Source: Takakia lepidozioides (Eukaryota > Streptophyta > Takakiopsida > Takakiales > Takakiaceae). Taken from it: a stretch of 64,000 nt of DNA. The stretch spans positions 44,268,001 to 44,332,000 of the forward strand of contig CM060733.1 in assembly GCA_030704615.1 (NCBI GenBank), in the 5' to 3' direction. Positions 20,247 through 31,200 of the stretch are shown here, one piece after another. The notes below the pieces were generated by a model. It did not search any database, was not told the DNA's origin, and saw only the letters and a list, made by a program, of their open reading frames with translations. The position numbers and the translations under genes are program-made. Position 1 is the stretch's first letter. Every line of letters starts with the position of its first letter.

Positions 20247-22845
20247 ATTAAGTGTCATCACGGAGTTACCCAAGGGTTTTGAGGGGAGTACGGCTACAGG
20301 CAGTAACAGTGAGAGTGGGTTCACAAGACGAGGTGTTCGGTTCAGACCACCTTCACCTCCACCCTCAACTAGTGTAGAGTCTGACACAGACTCGGAGGCT
20401 TCATCAACAGGTGTGCAGTTTCCTTCGCCATTGTTGTGGGATGACATGGAGGAGATGTATGGAGCTACCAAGGGACCTCGTAAGTACTCTGGAGCTGTGG
20501 GCACAATCGAGCTGGATGACTTTATCCAGGAGTTCGACAGCTGGTGTGATTTGCAGCAGATGCGCAATCCATAGCTGTTCACCCCATTCATGGCGTGGAA
20601 GGGACCGTTCTAGCATTTGGAAGGCCCGCCTATGGACGATTACCACGAGTTCAGGCGAGGACATGAAGCAGAGATTGAGGAGTGGAGGATGTATTGGTCA
20701 CCTGACTACGTCTCCATTACTCGAGGCACGACGCGACCAGTAGCTGCATCAGCACCAATATCTCCCACTGCCAGCACTAGTAGTGGAACAAGTAGTGCCG
20801 GTACTTCTGTAGGTGGTACCAGTTCAAAAGGTGCTACTACTCATCCTGCCACAACTACAACACATGTGCCTAGATTCAACCCGGTGGCCACGGAGTTCTT
20901 CCAAGAGTTGCGGAGGAACTACCAAGGCGTACGGACAGAGAAGCTGCGAAGTTTGCAAGACTTCCAGCGCAAATCCAGTGAGAGTTTGCGAGAGGCCTAG
21001 ACTCGTATGAGGCGCTTGATAAGTGTGACCCAACGGGTTACTGAAGCTCACGCAATCCAATTCTGGTATGGAATTTTGGACAAGGAGCTCAGGAGAAGGG
21101 TGCGGGATGCAACCCTGTTACAAGCGGCCCAACCCACATTAGCAGATGTGTTTCTGCTCGTTGAGCGGATTGAGTTCAACATTGTGGAGGAGCGAGTTGT
21201 TACCATTGGATTTGGCAAGGACATGCCTGCACGAGGCGCAACTGCCAGCCAACAAGCACAAGGGACTGCCCAACAGCGTGGTCAGGGGGGCAAGGTTGCC
21301 CAACCCAAATTCCATGGAGCTTATAGGGGACCTCAGGTGCAGAGGCCAGTAGCATCTTTTGTAGGCCAACAGCAACCAGGGGTGGTATGTTGGACATGTG
21401 GAGGACTCCATGTCAAGAAAGATTTCCCAGAGAGTGGCAAAGGACCGACACAAACACAGCCTGCACAGTTGCAGTGTGGGCATTGTGGTAAGTATGGGCA
21501 TGGAGATGCCCAGTATTATGACTTGCACCCTGAGTTGCGGCGAGGCCAGTTCCAAGGGAACAATGGTGGCCGAGGGCAAGGTGGAACACCTCAGAGAGGA
21601 CGAGGTGGTCAGGCACGAGGTGTAGGACGAGGGCAAGCACAGTATGGCCAAAGACGTGGAGGTCAAGGCGTTGACCAAGGCATGGCCAACCAGCTTCAGC
21701 AGCTAGAGCAAAGGCTTGCTGCCATGGCCACAGCTCAGGTGATACCAGCTCCAAGACCTGAGGGTCCACCTCCTGTTCCTCCTCAGCAACATCATCCTGA
21801 CAGAAGAGACATAAGAGACATGAGATTTATGTGTGGGGCAGCACTACCACTAGTGCAGGTGGAGTCTGCTGCAGCCGTCACTCGAAGAGCAGCACGAGTT
21901 CCTGAGCCACGAGGTGCAGAGGTGGAGTTGGATCCACCATGTGGGGAGGCAAGCCATCAGGCTAGGTTGCCTCAATCATTCATCTTGGCGGAGACAGGGT
22001 TGACAACATCCATGACACCTAGTTTTCGCATGACGGATACCGAAGCAGAGGCCGTTATTGTGCCATTGGGAAGAGCTACACGTGCAGCACTGACATCTAC
22101 TGCCAAGGCTAGTGCAGCTAGTGTGTTGATGGAGGCGGCCACCTTTGTATGTCAGGCCCCACTGTTCTCGGCAACCATGATTGCGACGCCGGGGGTAAGA
22201 CCAGCTGCAGTATTCAGACTAGCAGCAACACTCTGTGAGAGTGGGAAGGTCACTTCATCTTCTGCGGAGTTAGTGGAAGGTGTAGTGGCAGAGGGATCCT
22301 CGAATTTGAGGGTCAAGACTGCCAGAGCTGTGCCATGGCAAGCTGCAACTGCCAGGTTGACAGAGCTACCAGCTAGGCCAGCCTTTGAGCGCGCCATGGT
22401 GATACCTGGAGTTGTCTTGTTAGACAACCAGGATGACATTTTCTCTTTGAGTGGACCGGCAGACAAGAGGTACCGGCCACTGCGGGTTTTGTTGGACTCG
22501 GGAGCTCAGCCACTGATGTTGGGCAGAGCCGCTATCGCAGGTTTGGGCCTCATGGAGGCGGATATGGAGCCTTGTCCCTTCCAGATACAGACATCTCTGG
22601 GAGGATCAAAGCAGGCTCGGGGCATGACATGGCGTCAGTTGGCCATTAGACTACAGCCGGATCATCCTATAGATGGCTCAGTGATGCGAGCCAAGGCCAT
22701 TGTGATAGACGCGGTCTCTTACGATGTCATCGTTGGTGGGGCAGTGTTGTATCCAATGGGTTTCACCTGGATTTTTGGGAGGAGTCAGCATCCTACAGGC
22801 CTGGATGGCAGTCAGGGGATGGTCGTCGTGTACAGCTCCTTGTGA
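20247..22845 (+). pseudogene. gag and aspartic protease of element A (stops and frameshifts)
   Basis: The capsid-like region contains FIQEFDSWCDLQQMRNP, GPPMDDYHEFRRGHEAEIEE and the conserved QFWYGILDKELRRRVRDATL block typical of retrotransposon gag. Two zinc knuckles follow but both have lost a cysteine: CWTCGGLHVKKD ends in F instead of C, and CGHCGKYGHGDAQ in Y instead of C. In element B both are intact. Next come a Gly/Arg/Gln-rich basic stretch and a retropepsin whose active site reads LLDSGAQP near 22493, with the flap/late region VIVGGAVLYPMGF. In-frame stops occur at about 20572 (a CAG-type codon changed to TAG) and at 20998, so no full product is possible. The gag start codon is unclear: homology with B begins at a TTA/TTG codon. 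Confidence 0.8.
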
Positions 22846-24467
22846 CATTCATTGGGGGTGTTGCTGCTACCCAGCGGGGCAAGATGCCAATACTAGCAGC
22901 CTTCACAGCTGCAGTTAGTTGGCCTGGAGAGTTGCTGGAGGGCAATGCCCATGCAGAGGATGTGCCACCTCCAGCAGAGCAGGATGACATGCATGGTACA
23001 GGAGTTGCTTGCCATAGTTGCTCACACTCCATTGTGGGGTACGAGCAAGGATTTGCAACAGGCTGCTGATAGACGTGTGCAACAAGCCTGGGTAGAGGCC
23101 TTTGTACCGTCAGAAGAGGAGGAGAGTGCGGTGATTGCACTAGGACCATCTCAATTATCGCCATTGGACACCACATCTCTTGTGTGGCAATGCCCGGATG
23201 AAGGCATATGCCTTCTGGACTTGTTTGACGGGATCAACACTGGATTGGCTGCAGTGCTGCAGGCAGGTGTACGAGTTCGACGTTACCTGTATGTGGAGAG
23301 GGATGAGATTGCACGACAAGTCTCATTGCGCCATGTTGCTCAGTTAGTGCAGCAGTACCCTAATTTGTTGCCAGTATCTGCAGTTCGTGGATACCAGCAA
23401 GCTTTGCCAGCAGACATCTCTTTGCTGGGGGCGTAGGATTTGGAGCGGCTTGGCCCTATCCTGGCCCTATTCACTTGGTAGTGGCAGGTTGGCCCTGCCA
23501 AGGGTATTCATCAGCCGGGCATGGCAATGGGTTACAAGACTAAAGGTCACGCCTGTTTTGGGATATGTTGAGGGTCATGCGCTATTTACAGCTTCAGCAG
23601 ACAGACTCTCCGACATATATCTTGGAGAATGTGCCATTGATGGGTGATTCTCGGGCCAAGGTGATGGCCAGTGTACATTAAGTGCGGTCTTGGCTTGGGT
23701 CAGAAGTGTTGCTGGATGCAGCTGCAGTAGGGTCATGGGCTCATCGCCCACGACTATGGTGGACCAACTTGATGCCACCTGTACTGCTCAAGCGTGCATT
23801 TAATGGGGTGCAGCGGCCACCAAACCTCACGGTTGATAGCATATTGGACATAGGAAAGCAGTCTCAGCGTGTGAGACACGATGACCGATCACCTTTGGCA
23901 GTGGTCAATAAGGTGGGCCACCCACGAGCAGCATTGCCTACACTGCTCAGCTTTCTAGGATCTCATGCTTTCCGGGATGGTGGACCTGGCCTCTTGTGGG
24001 ATAGTCAGTTGCAGCAGTTAGTGGAGCCCAATGCTGACGAGCGCGAGCGGGCGATGGGTTTTACCACTGGTACCACGGCGGTGCCATCTCTTTTTGAGGC
24101 ATCACGTCGTCAGGTGTTGGGGCCAGTAATGGATATCAATTGCTTGACTTGGATTATCAGCTTGACTATGGCTGAGCAGTGCAGAGTACGGAGTACACTT
24201 CCCTTGATGGTCTCCCTACCTACCGAGACGGTACAGGCAGCAAGTAGGGGCGAACAGGTGAGGACCACAAGGTGTAGGCCGCATTCATGGCACACGTGGG
24301 AGGTGCTCGAGATTCAGAGGGAGTTGGCAGCCAAGGCGGCGGTGATGGATGAGGCTAGGGATTTTTCTCGGGTTGAGGAGGTCCTCAAGGATAAGATGAT
24401 GGGGCAGGATGAGGCATTGTCACTGACAGAGCAGGCAGTGGTTACTGCTCAAGAGGTTGCAGCATAA
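22846..24467 (+). pseudogene. C5-cytosine DNA methyltransferase domain of element A
   Basis: Canonical, non-permuted C5-methyltransferase motifs are readable in order. Motif I is GICLLDLFDGINTGLAAVL (about 23199). Motif II is RYLYVERDE. Motif IV is VVAGWPCQGYSS with the catalytic Cys (about 23490). Motif VI is YILENVPL (about 23617). The motif VIII-like region is VGSWAHRPRLWWTNL (about 23730). Motifs IX/X are ADERERAMGFTTGTT and RRQVLGPVMDINCLTW (about 24030-24150). The enzyme family transfers a methyl group from AdoMet to C5 of cytosine. The domain lies between protease and RT, and the same order is seen in element B. Damage in this copy: a stop at 23434, an 11-bp tandem duplication near 23455 shifting the frame just before motif IV, and stops after LQD and ASVH. 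The frame runs on to a TAA at 24465 immediately before the RT region. Confidence 0.88.
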
Positions 24468-26035
24468 CAACCACGGGATGCGTCTTCTACCTCTAAGCCT
24501 GCTGGACTCAAGGTTGCAGTCACAGAGGACAACTGGGAGCCTGATGTTGGACCCATAGTCACCAGAAGAGAGAGACAACGTATACGGCGGTTCTTGAGGG
24601 CTTACAGGAACTGCTTTGCCTTCAGCTTGAAGGACTTGGGAGCACTGAAGGGTCAAGAGATTCGCATTGAATTGGCCACTGACACGCCAATCTTTTGGAG
24701 ACCCTATAGATACAGTGATATGGAGAGGTCCTTGATTCAGATAAGGACTCAGGACCTCTGGGAGGCTGGTTTGGTGGAGCTATTTGGTGGAGAGTATGCT
24801 TCAGTCACAATGATGCCAGCCAAGAATGATGTCTCTGGCAATTGGACGGAGAGACGTATGTGCGGTGATTACCGGCCTGTAAATCGTCAGACCAAGTCCG
24901 ATAGGTATGCCATGCCAACACTAGAGGAGATCTTTAATGCCATTGGGCATGCCAAGGTCTTTAGCACTTTGGATTTACGATCCGGATATCACCAGTTACC
25001 GATCAAGGAGGCGGATAAGCAGAAAACGACATTCTGGGGGATCAACGAGCACGTGAAGGATTGCCTATACCAGTGGCGGTTCTTACCATTTGGGCTTAAG
25101 AATGCTCCTACAGAGTTTCAGAGAGTCATGGACAGGATTCTAGCAGGGGTGGAGTTTGCTCGGTGCTACGTAGATGACATCATCATCTTTAGTGCTACGG
25201 TGGAGGAGCATGAGAGACACCTTCAGGTGGTATTTGAGCGCTTGAAGGCGCATGGATTGAAGTTACATCCGGGGAAGTGCAAGTTTTTCCACAACCAGAT
25301 TGAGTATCTGGGTCACATGATATATCATGGAGGATTGGGGGTACAACAGACTAAGGTAGAGGCCATTGCATAGATTCCACGCCCCACGGATGTGAGCCGA
25401 GTTTGAGCTTTCATGGGGTTGACAAACTATTATAGACGGTTTGTCAAGGGATTTAGTGCCATTGCAAAGGCTCTAACCAAGCTGACCAAGGTGGACCCGG
25501 AGCGGCAGTGGGAAGATGAGCAAGAACGAGCTTTCCAAGAGCTCAAGGCGAGGTTGACCTCGGCGCCCATCTTGAGACGACCTATCAGGGGGCGTCTTTT
25601 TCAGCTGCATACATATTGGAGCATGCTGGGGCTTGGAGCGGTGCTCACACAGGTGGATGATGAGGGAAGAGAGTTCGCAGTGGCTTATGCTAGCCGCTCG
25701 AACAACGCTACAAAGGCTAAGTATAGCTTATATGAGGGAGAGTGCTTAGCTGCAGTGTGGGCCGTGGCATACTTCAGGTGCTATCTATATGACAATCTCT
25801 TCACCATTGTCACGGATCACCAGCCACTCAAGTGGTTGATGAAGTCAGACAAGCTTACAGGAAAGCTTGCATGGTGAGCACTCATACTCCAGGAATATGA
25901 CTTTCAGGTGGTATATCGACCCGGTCTAGTCAATCGGGATGCGGATGGGTTAAGTCGCAATCCATGCACGAGCCAGCAGGATGACACTGGAGCTTGGTGG
26001 CATGGTGAGACGGACGAGGAGATGGTGCCCGGATA
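24468..26035 (+). pseudogene. Reverse transcriptase and RNase H of element A
   Basis: In frame with the preceding domain except for one TAA. RT motifs: RRMCGDYRPVNRQT, FSTLDLRSGYHQLPI, FLPFGLKNAPTEFQR, the catalytic YVDD at about 25167, and GHMIYHGGLG. Stops follow at IA*IP (25371) and SRV*AF (25401). RNase H follows: the first catalytic Asp expected in HTDWS is Tyr here (codon TAT at 25614), the middle Glu is present (YEGECLA) and a DHQPLKWL block is present. Another TGA interrupts LAW*AL near 25875. The 'chain' region VNRDADGLSR precedes integrase. RT makes element cDNA in the particle and RNase H removes the RNA strand; the Tyr substitution and stops would inactivate this copy. Confidence 0.9.
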
Positions 26036-26199
26036 GCATGCATCTGTATTACTGTGTATCTTGGCAGTAGAAGGCCAGGTTGGTCCTACAACAGGGATGA
26101 CTGTAGACCGAGTATTTGAGGACCCTGATGCCAGCATGAGCAAGGTGGCGCCAAAGATATACATGAGGATTCAGCTGTATTGGACTATCTCCGCACTGG

Positions 26200-27574
26200 A
26201 GACACGACAGCCACTGTGACTGCCAAGGAGAGGGATCGGATCCTACAATGAGCCAAGAGGTTCAAGTGGAGGGACACACCTGCTCCGAGTGTGGGAGGAT
26301 GGTCGAATGAGGATTGTGCCTCACCCAACACAGCGGACACGGTTAGTGCGGCATGCCTATGAGGAGTTGGGGCATTTTGGGGTGCGATGCACTCATAGTC
26401 TACTGCAGAGGCAGTATTGGTGGCGTGGTATGCACATAGAGATGCAACAATTTGTGGCTAGGTGCATGGTGTGTGACAGGGTGCGTGCTTCATTCAACGC
26501 CCCTACACCACAATTGCACCCTCTTCCGATCATGGGATTGGGCTACAGGTGGAGTCTTGACTTCGCAGGGCTATTGCCACTGACCATGCGCCACAACAAG
26601 TATGTGTTGGTGATGGTGGAGCATTTCTCCAAGTGGATCGAGTTGGTTCCATTGCCTGATAAGGCTAGTGAGGGAGCTGCGTATGCATTCTTGGATCGTG
26701 TACTTAGCCGATTTGGTACTCCAGCTGAGGTACTCACGGATCAAGGGAGAGAGTTTTTGGGGGAGTTTCAGGCATTGTGTGACAAGGCCTTGATAGACCA
26801 CCGCACCACTTCTCGGGATCATCCTGAGGCCGATGGCTTGGCAGAGAGGGTTGTGCAAACGGTTAAGAGGGGTTTGCAGAAGGGACATCTTGGATTCAGC
26901 TACCCTGGTTAGCCATGGGCTACAGGTTCAGCAAGCAAGCATCATTTGCCTCGTTCTCGCCTTATTTCCTTCTCTTTGGCCGAGAGCCAGATTTGTCTGC
27001 ATTTACTCGCAGGGAGGTTGCAGTAGTCCTCAATCTTGACGATCCGGACGTGTGGGCACGTGCATGTGGTCAGCGTGCGGAGTTGTTCAAGAAAGTCATG
27101 CCCATGGCTTTCAATAACCTTGCCATTGCACAACATCGTGATACGTTGAGGTATGTTATCATACGTGGTGGGGGCTATCGTCCTGGGGTTTGGAGATTTC
27201 ACCCTGGTGACTATGTTTATCTGCAGCAGACTGCTCCAACGACCCTGGATGTGATTGCAGGACGTGTTATTTTGAGGGTTCGAGAGGTATTGCCCTCAGG
27301 CGTCCTAATCTTGGAGGGTCGGGATGCCATGACTTGGAAGGACCATGTGCGTAATTGCGCGCCATGTCACCTTCCGAATGTCGATGGCAGGATTGATCCA
27401 AACCTGGCAGTGGTACCTGTAAGTTTGAGGTGCATGTTGTGTGGGTTTGCTAGAGTGGCAGTCACCATGCTGGTGTGTGATCGATGCTCTAGAGGTTGGC
27501 ATATGGGATGCTTGACTCTACCTCTTGAGATAGTTCCTGATGGGGATTGGTTATGTCCGCATTGCATTGGATAG
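26200..27574 (+). pseudogene. Integrase with C-terminal PHD finger of element A
   Basis: The zinc-binding H2C2 region is readable (HAYEELGHFG, then CMVCDRV), followed by the DDE core: SLDFAG, VLTDQGREF and DHPEADGLAERVVQ. A frame break near 26905 removes some residues. The C-terminal part restarts at 26915, and from about 27427 encodes a complete PHD-type zinc finger. Its ligands are in order: RCMLC, LVCDRCSRGWHMGC, and DWLCPHC, i.e. C4-H-C3. Many plant Ty3/gypsy integrases carry a chromodomain at this place; PHD fingers read histone H3 tails, often methylated Lys4. A role in choosing insertion sites is inference. The frame ends at a TAG at 27572. Confidence 0.85.
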
Positions 27575-27820
27575 TGGGAGTGAATACAACCATGGAAGGC
27601 TAACAAGAAATGTCAGGCCAAGCTACTAAGAGACCAACACACGAGATCCTGGCTCAAGTTCACAGATTGCAAGACGGCGACTAACGATGGGGCTACTCTT
27701 GTACTCGGCCTCTTGGTCTATAGAGTTTGAGTACAATAGGGACAGTGATAGAGGACTTAGTGAGGCTGTGGCTATTACCTCTTGTAGCTATCTGGAGTTA
27801 GAGAGACCTAACCACCAGCT

Positions 27821-27827
27821 AGGGGGG
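27821..27827 (+). other. Polypurine tract of element A
   Basis: AGGGGGG directly before the first 3' a segment. The same tract occupies the same place in element B, which supports plus-strand priming there. Confidence 0.65.
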
Positions 27828-27828
27828 C

Positions 27829-27915
27829 GATTGTGGCAGACTGATTTGTGTGTATGTATATGTTATGTGGTTTGGACAGCGATGTAGTTGTGTAGCGAGG
27901 TGTATGCGCACAACA
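27829..27915 (+). repeat. Terminal segment a, inner copy (element A)
   Basis: 87 bp beginning ATTGTGGCAGACTGATTT and ending GTATGCGCACAACA. It matches 28209-28295 with few differences. It joins the following b segment through ACAGCTGTC, a palindrome. Confidence 0.85.
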
Positions 27916-27917
27916 GC

Positions 27918-28200
27918 TGTCAAGTAAAGTTGAAGTCCTAGTAGTGTGAAACTAGCCAATAAATAACTAGTTTTTATATATGACACTTGGGCTTGATCCA
28001 AGTGTCAACCCAGGGGTCAAGATATTTGTTGGCCCCTGGGCGTGGCTTATCTTCACGGCGAACGCGCGGTGAGGCTCATCTCTCTCAAGTTGAGGCTCCC
28101 GCGTCGGCTATGGCGCATGTACTGTTGATTCCCCAAAGCCTTGGGGGTGCAATGGGCTTGATTCTTATTTTATGAGTGAAATGTTGATTTGGTTTGGTTT
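27918..28200 (+). repeat. Terminal segment b, 3' copy (element A)
   Basis: Direct repeat of 16871-17147 with a small insertion near the start (GTTGAAGTCC against GTTTA) and scattered substitutions. Confidence 0.88.
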
Positions 28201-28208
28201 GGTTTGGA

Positions 28209-28295
28209 AATCGTGGCAGACTGATTTGTGTGTATGTATATGTTGTGTGGTTTGGACAGCGATGTAGTTGTGTAGCAAGGTGTATGCGCACAACA
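28209..28295 (+). repeat. Terminal segment a, outer copy (element A)
   Basis: Direct repeat of 27829-27915. Its end, GCGCACAACA, is the 3' boundary of the element. Confidence 0.85.
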
Positions 28296-31200
28296 CCCCG
28301 AAAACTCCAAAAAATCATTGGATTGATACAAATCTCCTCCAAAATTCTTCAAACTTGGCCATACAATGCCTTGTGGTTTCTTTATAATCCCCACAAATCT
28401 GCAGGCCCATTGGATTCAACCATCAATCATGAAAAATATCCAAGCCGCAAATCCACGTGGAAACATAGTTTCAACGCGGAGTATATTTTTTGGTTGTAGG
28501 AAGATCGACGCTTGGGCATGAAACTCCTTCCATATCATCTTGCACCACCATTAGACACACACAAAAAAGTCCTCCCGAAACAGCGCTCAATAACGGCTTC
28601 GTCCTGTCGTTGAGGTCCTTCGCATAACAAAATCCTAGTCGACGACTACCGCTGGATAAAACCTCTTTTTGATTTTTATTAGAAGACTAAGACTCTTTGG
28701 AAGCTCATGGAATTGAATTCATCCACAAATACTTAGATAATCTATAGGAAAAAAGATACACTGCATGCAGTTTGCAACTTGCGATACTTCAGTGCCTGTT
28801 TGCTTGAGTGAACCTAAACACATGGGAACCCATGCTTGATCCCTGTCCATAGCGTGCTCGAGCGTGAAATCATGACCAAAAGTATGTGTGCCTCCAGCGT
28901 CCTCTTGAAATTGCATTGGAGCAACGTGAAAAATGATACCTGGAAAATTGCGAGACTACTGTCAACCGTTTCGTTTAAAATATAGCCCATCGGGTAGTTT
29001 GTCCTTGAGATCAAGCGCTCTTGGCTTGCCTTCATCTTGATAATGATCGGATGTTGAGGTTAGAAACATGCAGGCCGTTGCCTGCAGTCATATAACAGGC
29101 CCCTAGATGTTCGAACTTGGACAACTGAAATTGCACGCCTTCAACTGCTGCTCCTTGAAGGTACAGTAGTCATATAAACGCCTGAGCGTTTTTCATGGAC
29201 ATCACAGACCCTTCCATTTGTGGGCCATACCAGTAGTTGCGTCGATGTTTCACGATTTCTGTAACAAATGGTCCTGATTCTGCACTGTCTACGTACAACT
29301 TGACTATCATGGGGTCAAAAACACCCAAACAAAAATCCTCGCGTTAATTTATGCACCTACGTTGGCCATCATTGCCGCTACTTACCAGCACACGATTTCT
29401 GGCATGCCACGTCGCTAGTCAAGGGGCATGGATACCCATGCACCACCGATTTCCTGGACCTCCTCACGCTTGAAAAAATCCTGCATGCAGGCTATTTATT
29501 GGTTTGAGGCGCCATTTGCTGGAGCGTGTGGAGGACGACGGAGGACACATTTTCCATTCAGGGCCCACTTCCATTGGATGTCATCCCCCGAAGATACGCT
29601 GTGGATGAAAACGACGCAACCTCAAAAAAAAAAATCATTCGACTACTCTAGTGCGGATTATATGGGGAAGAGAGGGAGGCTACATCAGCCAAACTCTAGA
29701 TCCTTTGGTCGCTGTTCTAACGAACAATAATAATAGGAGACGTCCCGACGTCATGAAATGATCCTCACCAAGTTTGGGCATGTCATGTTGGACCTGGCAC
29801 CAAGAATCACGCACCTGAGTTTCCACTCACCCGCTTGAGATTTCTGATTGGAGGGTGATGTCAAAGTTAATCTGTTGTCAACAGTTACAGCAACAGTTGC
29901 CTCCATAAAGTACATGGCTAAAACAGGGAACTGCTTTCAATCCTGTGCCAACATCCTTGAACTTGACTAATGAATTGCCATTCAGTTCTTTACGATCACC
30001 AGAGCCTGGCCAGAAAGGTCAGGAACACCTTGCTCGAAACTTGGAACCTCCATTGTGGGTTGCTCATCAGATCGAGCAGCCTATACTTCCATTTCCCACC
30101 CGTGCACATCCTTGCCAGGTTGTCACTTACCTTTTCCTCGACGCGGTGTGCGTCAGCACTCCACTGGGAACTCGTTCCCAGTGCGGATGTAGTAGGCGAC
30201 CCGCTTCGTGTTGTGGCTGGTGGAAGCTACCGTGTGGCCGCGCTGGTGTTGGTGTGCAGTGCACTGCCCAATCCTCCTCCTCTCTGCGCGCACTGCAGCC
30301 ACACTGTCCCCCCAGACAGACAGGCGCTTGATTGCCCCCGGCCCCCACCTCTTCCTTCGCTCTCTTTCCACTCTCGTATGTGGGGAGTCAGCTGCTACCT
30401 ACATCCTTTCTGGGTTTTCTGGGGGAGTGAAGTTTATAGTTGTTTCGTTTGGCTCTCCGTTTGTGCGTCCTTTTACTGGGCATTGGTTGGCACTGCGGTT
30501 TTATAGCGTGTGGGATTTCCCATAGGTCATAGTATTTCTCGGCTTGTCTCCCAGCAAGATTCTAGTCCCCAGTTCCGTTTTGGCGACATATATTCATGTT
30601 TCGTTTCTCTTTTTCTGTGGGTTCTGGTTGAGTTGTCTCCGCTGTGCTCTTGGGGTGGGGCGTGGCGGAATATGTTGAGGAGGCTCAAGTGTTTGGAGAG
30701 GCGCTAAAGGGCAGACACGGAAGCTGACCTCTGTAAGCTTGTGCTTTTTTCTCCTCCTACTCTGTCGCCGGTATTATGGAAGTAAGAGTGTAGGGCTGGT
30801 TGGGTTCTGAATAGTCCGCTCACCGGTGTGTGGATAGATAGTGGAGAGGGAAAGTGATAGCACGAGAAAGAGGGGTGGAATTGAACCTGACGACGACTTC
30901 TTGGTATGTAGGAAATTGAAAGGTAGCTGTTCTAGAACAAAAGACTGTTCCTTGTAGATATTAGGATCTTGTTTGCACGGGTTTTGATCTAGACTGCATC
31001 CAATAGAGATTCTGAAATGAATCGTTGCTAAGAACGGTAGGTGTCGTGGAGCCGATATTGAGGTTTACAGGGCATTCAGTATTATGGACGTGGTTTTAAC
31101 GTACGAATTCCCTTTCTAGGTTTTACCTTGACTTGGCTGGTAATGGAGCTCCTTTCTAGAGAAACTCCTATGGCATTAGCCTGTGATGGTAACTTGGCTC

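Larger units (their letters stand above)
16871..28295 (+). mobile_element. Ty3/gypsy-like retrotransposon A with DNA methyltransferase and PHD finger
   Basis: An 11.4-kb element with gag, aspartic protease, C5-cytosine methyltransferase, RT, RNase H, integrase and PHD finger in one direction. The RT-before-integrase order defines the Ty3/gypsy type. Its termini are unusual: segment b (16871-17147) at the 5' end, and a (27829-27915), b (27918-28200) and a again (28209-28295) at the 3' end. The 5' flank ends GCCC and the 3' flank begins CCCC, an imperfect 4-bp target-site duplication. The two b copies differ at roughly ten positions plus small indels. The coding frames carry many stops and shifts, so this copy is older than B and inactive by itself. 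A polypurine tract (AGGGGGG) precedes the first 3' a segment. Confidence 0.9.

Noticed and set aside
22846-24467. Methyltransferase as recent bacterial contamination or restriction-modification gene
   Set aside because: The domain is embedded between protease and RT of two separate eukaryotic retroelement copies with matching flanks, and no endonuclease or bacterial context is present.
27427-27574. C-terminal finger of the integrase as a chromodomain or a plain zinc knuckle
   Set aside because: Eight Cys/His ligands in C4HC3 order with the W-x-C-x2-C ending fit a PHD finger; chromodomain aromatic cage residues are not seen.
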